From Rhodospirillales bacterium (GTDB lineage Bacteria > Pseudomonadota > Alphaproteobacteria > UBA828): 8,824 nt of DNA. This document shows positions 1 through 5,500 of this stretch, piece after piece (within the stretch, counting starts at the first letter, position 1; each line of letters starts with the position of its first letter). The position numbers and the translations under genes are program-made. The notes beneath the pieces were generated by a model. It made no database searches and was not told the origin of the DNA. It saw only the letters and a program-made list of their open reading frames with translations. The stretch is taken from NCBI GenBank assembly GCA_026712885.1, contig JAPOPO010000524.1, positions 1 through 8,824 on the forward strand, written 5' to 3'.

Positions 1-2310
1 GCGCTCGAGCGCAAGGTGCTGTGGCTGTCGTCGTGGATGGTCCACAACGCCAACCATCTGCGCCCGGTGCGCGACGGGCTCAAGGTGGGCGGCCACCAGG
101 CGTCCTGCGCCTCGGTGGCGACGCTGATGACGGCGCTCTATTTCGACGTGCTCGGGCCTGACGACCGGGTCGCCGTGAAGCCCCATGCGAGCCCGGTGTT
201 CCACGCGATTCAGTACCTCTTCGGCAATCAGACCCGCCAAAAGCTCGAAGACTTCCGCGCGCTCGGCGGCGCCCAGAGCTATCCGTCGCGCACCAAGGAC
301 AGCGACGACGTCGATATCTCCACCGGCTCGGTCGGGCTCGGGGTGGGCATGACGCTGTTCGCCTCCATGGTCCAGGACTACGTGCGCTTCCACAAGCTCT
401 CGCCCGACCAGCACCCGCCCGGCCGCATGATCGCCGTCATGGGCGATGCGGAGCTCGACGAGGGCAACGTCTTCGAGGCGCTGCTGGAGGGCTGGAAGCA
501 CGATGTGCGGAACCTCTGGTGGATCATCGACTATAACCGTCAGAGCCTGGACCGTGTGGTCTCCGACCGCCTGTTCCAGAAGATCAAGGACTTCTTCCAG
601 GCGGTTGGCTGGAAGGTGGTGATCCTGAAGTACGGCCGCCGCCAGCAGGCCGCCTTCGCCAAGCCCGGCGGCGAGGCGCTCCGCCAGTGGATCGACGATT
701 GCCCCAACGAGCTCTACTGCGCGCTCACCTTCAAGGGCGGCGCCGCCTGGCGCGAACGGCTCACCCAGGACATCGGCCATGTCGCGGGCATGAGGGCGCT
801 GCTCGCGGACTATGACGACGACGGCCTGCAAGACCTGATGACCAATCTCGCGGGCCACGACATGCAGGCGGTGCTGGAGGCGCTGCGCGAGGTCGATTCC
901 GACGTTCCCCACTGCTTCATCGCGTACACGATCAAGGGCTTCGGGCTGCCCTTCGCCGGCCACAAGGACAATCACGCCGGCATCATGAACGAAGAGCAGA
1001 TGGCGGATTTCCGGGCCTCGATGCACGTGGACGAAGGCGCCGAGTGGTCCCGCTTTGCCGGCCTCGGGCTCGACGAGGAGACCCTGGAGCGGTTCATCGG
1101 GGCGGCGCCCTTCAACCGCAAGCCGGGCCGGCATTCGGCGCCGGCCGTGCCGCTGCCCGACACGCTGCCCTTCCGCCCCGGCCCCCGCATGTCCACGCAG
1201 GAGGCCTTCGGCCGCATCCTCAACGAACTCGGCAAGGGCGAGAGCCCGCTCTCCGAGCGCATTGTCACCACCTCGCCCGATGTCACGGTCTCCACCAATC
1301 TCGGCGGCTGGGTGAACCAGCGCGGCATCTTCGACCGCGCCGACCGCGAGGACATCTTCCGCTCCGAGAAGGTGGTCTCGATGCAGAAGTGGACGCTCAG
1401 CCGGAACGGCCAGCACATCGAGCTTGGCATCGCGGAGAACAACCTCTTCCTGCTGCTTGCCGCGCTGGGCTTGAGCGACGACTTCTTCGGCGCCCGGCTG
1501 CTGCCGGTGGGCACGGTCTACGACCCCTTCATCGCGCGCGGCCTCGATGCGCTCACCTATGCTTGCTACCAGGACGCGCGCTTCATGTTGGCGGGCACGC
1601 CATCCGGCATCACGCTTGCGCCCGAGGGCGGCGCGCACCAGTCGGTCGGCACGCCCCTGATCGGCATGGGCCAACCGGGGCTCATCTCCTTCGAGCCGGC
1701 GTTTGCCGACGAGGTCGCCGAGATCATGCTTTGGGGCTTCGGCCACCTGCAGGAGCCGGACGGCGGTGCGCTTTACTGCCGCCTCTCCACCCGCACCATC
1801 GACCAGCCGACGCGCGAGATCGACACGGCGCTCCGGCACGACCTGTTGGCGGGCGGCTACTGGCTGGTGGAGCCCAGCCCGGGCGCCCCGTTGGCATTGG
1901 CCTTTTCCGGCGCCATCGCGCCCGAGGCGCAGGAGGCTCACGCGGCACTGGCCGACGAGATACCCGGCGTCGGCCTGCTCGCCGTCACCTCTGCCGACAG
2001 GCTCTACGGAGACTTGATGGGTGCGAGCCAGGCCCGCGCACGGGGCGAGGCGCTGCCGCCAACCCACGCCGAAGCGCTGCTCGGCAGGCTGCCGCCCGAC
2101 GCGGCGCTGGTTACCGTGCTCGACGGCCACCCGGCGGCACTCTCCTGGCTCGGCACGGTGGCCGGCCACCGTGCCTATCCCCTCGGCGTCACGGGCTTCG
2201 GCGAGTCCGGCGATATACCCGCGCTCTATGCCAAGCACCGGATCGATACCGACGCCATCCTCGACATGGCCGCACTCGCCTGCGTCGACCAGGCGCGGCG
2301 CCGCGCCTGA
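1..2310 (+). CDS. Homodimeric pyruvate dehydrogenase E1-like 2-oxoacid dehydrogenase (5' partial)
   Basis: Thiamine diphosphate (ThDP) dependent E1 of the AceE type, which decarboxylates a 2-oxoacid and passes the acyl group to a lipoyl E2. The frame is open from nt 1, and the GGH motif that lies near residue 105 of E. coli AceE is here only about 30 codons in, so roughly 75 N-terminal residues are missing and the GTG at nt 16 is not a convincing start. Visible landmarks are HASP (from about nt 184, like AceE HISP), the ThDP/Mg motif GDAELDE from nt 442 ending in DYN at nt 529-537 (same GD-to-N spacing as AceE), the catalytic Glu of GIAEN (nt 1435-1437), EGGAH (His at nt 1636-1638) and the C-terminal GVTGFGES. 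Compared with recalled E. coli AceE, the stretch after YTIKGFG is shorter and HEDGHS is replaced by HQSVGT, so this is a divergent branch. MdeB-like 2-oxobutyrate dehydrogenases share this fold, so pyruvate is not proven. No E2 or E3 gene is in the window. Confidence 0.87.
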   Translation, partial: ALERKVLWLSSWMVHNANHLRPVRDGLKVGGHQASCASVATLMTALYFDVLGPDDRVAVKPHASPVFHAIQYLFGNQTRQKLEDFRALGGAQSYPSRTKDSDDVDISTGSVGLGVGMTLFASMVQDYVRFHKLSPDQHPPGRMIAVMGDAELDEGNVFEALLEGWKHDVRNLWWIIDYNRQSLDRVVSDRLFQKIKDFFQAVGWKVVILKYGRRQQAAFAKPGGEALRQWIDDCPNELYCALTFKGGAAWRERLTQDIGHVAGMRALLADYDDDGLQDLMTNLAGHDMQAVLEALREVDSDVPHCFIAYTIKGFGLPFAGHKDNHAGIMNEEQMADFRASMHVDEGAEWSRFAGLGLDEETLERFIGAAPFNRKPGRHSAPAVPLPDTLPFRPGPRMSTQEAFGRILNELGKGESPLSERIVTTSPDVTVSTNLGGWVNQRGIFDRADREDIFRSEKVVSMQKWTLSRNGQHIELGIAENNLFLLLAALGLSDDFFGARLLPVGTVYDPFIARGLDALTYACYQDARFMLAGTPSGITLAPEGGAHQSVGTPLIGMGQPGLISFEPAFADEVAEIMLWGFGHLQEPDGGALYCRLSTRTIDQPTREIDTALRHDLLAGGYWLVEPSPGAPLALAFSGAIAPEAQEAHAALADEIPGVGLLAVTSADRLYGDLMGASQARARGEALPPTHAEALLGRLPPDAALVTVLDGHPAALSWLGTVAGHRAYPLGVTGFGESGDIPALYAKHRIDTDAILDMAALACVDQARRRA

Positions 2311-2372
2311 TCCACCCTCTGCGGGTTAGCGATCTGCGGCGGCCAACGCAGAGACGCTGAAGCCCACTTCAG
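2311..2372. terminator. Convergent intergenic stretch with two hairpins, weak terminator candidates
   Basis: The 58 bases between the convergent E1 and higA genes hold two inverted repeats. CTCTGCG (2317-2323) pairs with CGCAGAG (2347-2353) across a 23-base loop. CTGAAG (2357-2362) pairs with CTTCAG (2367-2372) around a 4-base loop and overlaps the higA stop codon. Neither is followed by a clear T-run on either strand, so intrinsic termination is only a guess from position and symmetry. Confidence 0.25.
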
Positions 2373-2680
2373 GCGACCCTGCTCCCTGCCGCTTGAACAG
2401 CAGCAGCGCGTTCCCGTCGTGCTTGCGCTAGCTCGTAGCTCGCCTGCATCCGCATCCAGTGCTCGGCGGTGCCCCAACCGATGTCTTCCAGGGCCAAGGC
2501 CATGGTGGCCGAGACGCCTGCCCTGCCATTCAGCAGTCGTGACAGCGTGCCGCGCTCGCATCCCAGGCGGTCCGCTGCCTCGGTAACGGTCCAGCGGACC
2601 TCTTCCATGCTCTCGCGGATAAGTTCGCCCAAATGCGGCGGGTTGAGCATTGATCCCACACGATCATCGTCGTCGCTCAT
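2369..2680 (-). CDS. higA: HigA-family antitoxin (XRE-type DNA-binding protein)
   Basis: Antitoxin of a HigBA type II module: it binds and neutralises the HigB nuclease and usually represses its own promoter. The 103-aa product has the family opening NPPHLGELIRES (residues 13-24), then a helix-turn-helix (about 31-52: TVTEAADRLGCERGTLSRLL), then NGRAGVSATMALALE and the typical WGTAEHWMRMQASYEL block (69-84). The tail is Ala/Arg-rich. Starting at ATG 2680 is supported by GAAGGA (2691-2696 on the complement), 10 bases upstream. The ATG at residue 11 would also retain the conserved core but has a weaker ribosome site. The start lies 19 bases after the higB stop, so the pair is one transcript in the usual toxin-first HigBA order. 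Confidence 0.93.
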   Translation of the reverse strand: MSDDDDRVGSMLNPPHLGELIRESMEEVRWTVTEAADRLGCERGTLSRLLNGRAGVSATMALALEDIGWGTAEHWMRMQASYELAQARRERAAAVQAAGSRVA

Positions 2681-2699
2681 GAGCCGATGTTCCTTCGCA

Positions 2700-2972
2700 T
2701 CAGTGGTAGTCGATCAGGTCCACGTCCACGAACTCGCCGTCCTCGAAACGGAACACGACGCGCCAGTTGCCGGAGACGCGAACGCTCCATTGGCCCGCCC
2801 GGTCACCCGTCAGGGGATGCAACCGAAAGCCTGGAGCATCGGCGCTGCGTGGCTGCGATGCCTCCTGCAGCCGAAACACTATGCGCCGCAGCCGCGGGAC
2901 CAGGTGTGCAGGCAGTCGCGCCGGGTCGTCCCGCTGGTGCAACGCGCGCAGGCCCTTGTGCCTGATCCTCAC
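2700..2972 (-). CDS. higB: HigB-family toxin (RelE-like mRNA endonuclease)
   Basis: Ribosome-dependent mRNA interferase of the RelE/HigB superfamily, silenced by the HigA encoded just downstream. The 90-aa product shows family blocks RHKGL (4-8), GFRLHPLTGD (48-57), WSVRVSGNWRVVFRFEDG (62-79) and the terminal DYH (88-90). His52, Asn69 and Asp88-Tyr89-His90 fall exactly two positions before the residues recalled as important in Proteus HigB (His54, Asn71, Asp90-Tyr91-His92), so the active site looks intact and the protein is two residues shorter at the N-terminus. GTG 2972 is the first usable start: reading upstream in frame, no ATG, GTG or TTG occurs before the TGA at 3018-3020. There is no obvious Shine-Dalgarno sequence, matching a possibly leaderless mRNA. 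Confidence 0.93.
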   Translation of the reverse strand: MRIRHKGLRALHQRDDPARLPAHLVPRLRRIVFRLQEASQPRSADAPGFRLHPLTGDRAGQWSVRVSGNWRVVFRFEDGEFVDVDLIDYH

Positions 2973-2975
2973 GGG

Positions 2976-2986
2976 GTTACTGTAAC
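2976..2986. promoter_or_regulatory. Palindrome GTTAC-N-GTAAC over the -10, candidate HigA operator
   Basis: GTTACTGTAAC is a perfect inverted repeat with one central base. It covers the predicted -10 hexamer and lies four bases before the higB start codon. HigA proteins generally bind palindromes at their own promoter, so autorepression is plausible; the actual site is inferred. Confidence 0.4.
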
Positions 2987-3007
2987 GTGTAGCGCTATAC
3001 GCTGCAA
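2979..3007 (-). promoter_or_regulatory. Predicted higBA promoter (sigma-70-like), possibly leaderless
   Basis: On the minus strand TTGCAG (3007-3002, five of six to TTGACA) and TACAGT (2984-2979, four of six to TATAAT) are separated by exactly 17 bases. A start seven bases after the -10 would fall on nt 2972, the first base of the higB GTG codon. The promoter lies in the 71-base gap after the second monooxygenase gene, so higBA can be expressed on its own or by read-through. This is a pattern match only. Confidence 0.45.
2986..3001. promoter_or_regulatory. Palindrome CGTGTAGCGCTATACG in the promoter spacer, second candidate HigA operator
   Basis: This 16-base element is palindromic at 14 of 16 positions around a perfect TAGCGCTA core. 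It fills the spacer between the predicted -35 and -10 and shares one base with the neighbouring 11-base palindrome. Two abutting sites would allow side-by-side repressor dimers. Confidence 0.4.
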
Positions 3008-3043
3008 CCGGATGCGGTCATGCTCGGCAGTGCGCGGCGCGCC

Positions 3044-4237
3044 CTACGCCACGGTTCCTGTCTCTTTGCGCAGGTAGGGCGGCATCCAGCGGACCTGATC
3101 CTCTGTGCCGTAGGCGTAGAACTCCGACGGCTTGCGCCGCTGTTTCAGCATCCAGGGGTGCAGGATCGGAATGTTGTAATAGATCCGCGCCGCCCAATGC
3201 GGCCAGAGAATGAGCGGCCAGGTGATCGTCGACCAGAGCTGGGTGTGCTCCGAGATCGGCCGCTGGCGAGCTTCCCAGCGCGCGAGCACGCGGTCGATGT
3301 CATCGGATTCCTGGAGCATGTTGGCGAGCGAGAGGGCATTGGAGATCGCCGTGCCGCAGCCCTGGCCGAGCCCCGGCGACATGGCGTGCGCCGAATCGCC
3401 CACGATCGCCACCCGGCCGGCGCTCCAGGCCCTCAGCTTGATCGTCTCGAAGCGGTCGTAGCGCCCTTCGTCCGGTACCCGGTCGATCATCGATTCGAGG
3501 TGCGGGAACGCCTCGGTCCAGAGCGCTTTCGCCAGGGGCAGCCGCGACGCCTCGCCATCGCGCGCGAGCATGATGAAAGCCAGATAGAAGACCTCGCGGG
3601 TACACGGCGTGTAGAGCACCCGGCGATTGCCGTTCCACCATTCGCGGATGGTGCGCCCCTCTTCGGTGTCGGCGTAGCCCGGCTCGTGCGGCACGAGCAC
3701 GCGGATGGCGCCGTCCACGTGAGGCTTGCGGCTCTTCAAGAGGCCCAGCGAGTCACGCACCTTGGAGTTGATTCCGTCGGCGGCGATGACCAGGTCCGCC
3801 GGCCATTCGCGCCCGTCCTCGGTGATCAACGTGCCGTCCGGTCGCGCGCCGGTCGCCGTCGAGTTCGTGACGATCTCCACGCCCGTCCGCTCCGCCGCGC
3901 CCAGGATCGCGCTCAGAAGCTGCTGGCGGGTGATGCAGAACATGCGCGAGCGGTCGGTGCTGGTGATCGGCGCAAACGGCACCTCGTCGATGTAGCGGCC
4001 CTTGGCGTCCCAACTGATGTAGGTCGGCGCCTCGGTGCAGCCCTCGAGCGCGTGGTCGGCGGCGCCGATCGCCTTCAGCACGCGCACCCCGTTGTCCCAG
4101 ATCCAGATCCCGGCACCGAAGGCGCGGATCTCCGGCGTGCGCTCGTGGACGCGCACCGTCCAGCCGGCCTGGGCCAGCACCGCGCCGATGGTGAGGCCGG
4201 TGAACCCGCCGCCCGCAATCTCCGCGTGTCGCGTCAT
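3044..4237 (-). CDS. FAD-dependent aromatic monooxygenase, MHPCO-like (tandem copy B)
   Basis: Second and last gene of the tandem pair, 397 aa, a PHBH-fold flavoprotein monooxygenase using NAD(P)H and O2 on an aromatic substrate. It shows the N-terminal FAD motif GGGFTG (9-14), the DG motif VIAADGINSKVRD (150-162, with Ala152 where copy A has the more usual Gly) and the GD motif VGDSAHAMSPGLGQG (279-293). From memory it aligns well with MHPCO of Mesorhizobium (RAFGAGI, RVL..P.N/T, Y-L), and the equivalents of MHPCO Tyr82, Arg211 and Tyr223 are present as Tyr73, Arg206 and Tyr218. It differs from copy A at 44 positions with no gap, about 89% identity. ATG 4237 is chosen because it gives MTRH as in copy A and follows GGGGAGAG; it starts 20 bases after the copy A stop. 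The in-frame extension upstream to 4855 only reads copy A out of frame. The true substrate is unknown. Confidence 0.87.
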   Translation of the reverse strand: MTRHAEIAGGGFTGLTIGAVLAQAGWTVRVHERTPEIRAFGAGIWIWDNGVRVLKAIGAADHALEGCTEAPTYISWDAKGRYIDEVPFAPITSTDRSRMFCITRQQLLSAILGAAERTGVEIVTNSTATGARPDGTLITEDGREWPADLVIAADGINSKVRDSLGLLKSRKPHVDGAIRVLVPHEPGYADTEEGRTIREWWNGNRRVLYTPCTREVFYLAFIMLARDGEASRLPLAKALWTEAFPHLESMIDRVPDEGRYDRFETIKLRAWSAGRVAIVGDSAHAMSPGLGQGCGTAISNALSLANMLQESDDIDRVLARWEARQRPISEHTQLWSTITWPLILWPHWAARIYYNIPILHPWMLKQRRKPSEFYAYGTEDQVRWMPPYLRKETGTVA

Positions 4238-4257
4238 GCTCTCCCCGCGCCGCGCCT

Positions 4258-5451
4258 CTATGCGGCCGCCTCGGTCTCCGCCCGCATGTGGGGCGGCATC
4301 CAACGAACCTGCGCCTCGGTGCCGTAGGCGTAGAACTCCGACGGCTTGCGCCGCTGCTTCAGCATCCAGGGATGCAGAATCGGCATGTTGTAGTAGATCC
4401 GCGCCGCCCAGTGGGGCCAGAGAGTGAGCGGCCAGGTGATGGTCGACCAGAGCTGCGTGTGTTCGGAAATCGGCCGCTGGCGCGCCTCCCAGCGCCTCAG
4501 CACCTGATCGATGTCGTCGGATTCCTGCAGCATGTTGGCGAGCGAGAGGGCATTGGAGATCGCCGTGCCGCAGCCCTGTCCGAGCCCCGGCGACATGGCG
4601 TGCGCCGAATCGCCCACGATCGCCACCCGCCCCGCGCACCATGCCTTGAGCTTGATCGTCTCGAAGCGGTCGTAGCGTCCTTCTTCCGGTATCCGGTCGA
4701 TCATCGACTTGAGGTGCGGAAAGGACGCGGTCCAGACCGCCTTCGGCAAGGGCAGCCGCGACGCCTCGGTATCCCGCGCGAGCATGGTGAGACAGAGGTA
4801 GAAGACCTCGCTGTTGCACGGCGTATAGAGCACCCGGCGGTAGCCGCTCCACCACTCACGGATGGTGCGGCCCTCCTCGGTGTCGGCATAGCCCGGCTCG
4901 TGCGGCACGAGGACGCGGATGGCGCCGTCCACATGGGGCTTGCGGCTCTTCAGCAGACCCAGCGAGTCCCGCACCTTGGAGTTGATCCCGTCCGCGCCGA
5001 TGACGAGGTCCGCCGGCCACTCGCGCCCGCCCTCGGTGATGAGCGTGCCGTCGGCTTTGGCGCCTGTCACGTGCGAGTCGGTGATGATCTCGACGCCCGC
5101 GCGCTGAGCCGCACCCAGGATCGCGCTGAGAAGCTGCTGGCGCGTGATGCAGAACATGCGCGACCGGTCGGTGCTGGTGATGGGCGCAAACGGCACCTCG
5201 TCGATGTAGCGGCCCTTGGCGTCCCAACTGATGTAGGTCGGCGCCTCGGTGCAGCCCTCGAGCGCGTGGTCGGCGGCGCCGATCGCCTTCAGCACGCGCA
5301 CGCCGTTGTCCCAGATCCAGATGCCGGCGCCGAAGGCACGGATCTCCTCCGTGCGCTCGTGCACCCGCGCGGTCCAGCCGGCCTGGGCGAGCGCCGTGCC
5401 CATGGTGAGCCCGGTGAACCCGCCGCCCGCGATTTCCACATGTCGCGTCAT
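4258..5451 (-). CDS. FAD-dependent aromatic monooxygenase, MHPCO-like (tandem copy A)
   Basis: First gene of the pair, 397 aa, same family as copy B and close in length to MHPCO (about 379 aa). Motifs are GGGFTG (9-14), HER (31-33) at the adenosine-ribose end of the Rossmann fold, RAFGAGIWIWDNG (38-50), VIGADGINSKVRD (150-162) and VGDSAHAMSPGLGQG (279-293). RVLYTPCN (206-213) aligns without gaps with the MHPCO segment holding Arg211, and Tyr218 with MHPCO Tyr223; in MHPCO these help bind the pyridine substrate. Compared with MHPCO, the C-terminal part after residue 335 is different and rich in Trp and Tyr (LWPHWAARIYYN). No signal peptide or membrane segment is apparent, so it is probably cytoplasmic. 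It starts 49 bases after the permease-ATPase gene, with only a weak ribosome site (GAGACG). It could be a hydroxylase of another hydroxy-heteroaromatic or aromatic acid. Confidence 0.88.
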   Translation of the reverse strand: MTRHVEIAGGGFTGLTMGTALAQAGWTARVHERTEEIRAFGAGIWIWDNGVRVLKAIGAADHALEGCTEAPTYISWDAKGRYIDEVPFAPITSTDRSRMFCITRQQLLSAILGAAQRAGVEIITDSHVTGAKADGTLITEGGREWPADLVIGADGINSKVRDSLGLLKSRKPHVDGAIRVLVPHEPGYADTEEGRTIREWWSGYRRVLYTPCNSEVFYLCLTMLARDTEASRLPLPKAVWTASFPHLKSMIDRIPEEGRYDRFETIKLKAWCAGRVAIVGDSAHAMSPGLGQGCGTAISNALSLANMLQESDDIDQVLRRWEARQRPISEHTQLWSTITWPLTLWPHWAARIYYNMPILHPWMLKQRRKPSEFYAYGTEAQVRWMPPHMRAETEAAA

Positions 5452-5482
5452 GGTCGTCTCATTCGCTTGGGTTGGTCGTCTC
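5451..5482. repeat. Short direct repeat TGGTCGTCTC flanking the start of monooxygenase A
   Basis: TGGTCGTCTC occurs at 5451-5460 and again at 5473-5482 (plus strand). The first copy covers the first base of the start codon and the weak ribosome site of monooxygenase A. Between them on the minus strand lies an ATG that encodes only four residues (MRRP) and whose TGA overlaps the start codon as ATGA. This may couple translation, or be chance. Confidence 0.35.
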
Positions 5483-5500
5483 CTCGCCGCCCCGGCCGGA

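Noticed and set aside
16..18. GTG as true start of the E1 gene
   Set aside because: The frame is open upstream to nt 1 and about 75 family-conserved residues would be missing.
3020..3046. GGCGCGCC palindrome after monooxygenase B as a terminator
   Set aside because: It has no loop or T-run; it is a short GC palindrome expected by chance at this base composition.
2469..3077. Plus-strand frame across higBA
   Set aside because: It is antisense to two clearly recognised genes and has no family features.
4238..4855. N-terminal extension of monooxygenase B frame to 603 residues
   Set aside because: The extension reads copy A out of frame. A similar out-of-frame peptide appears at the equivalent place in copy B, and the conserved MTRH start with a good ribosome site is at 4237.
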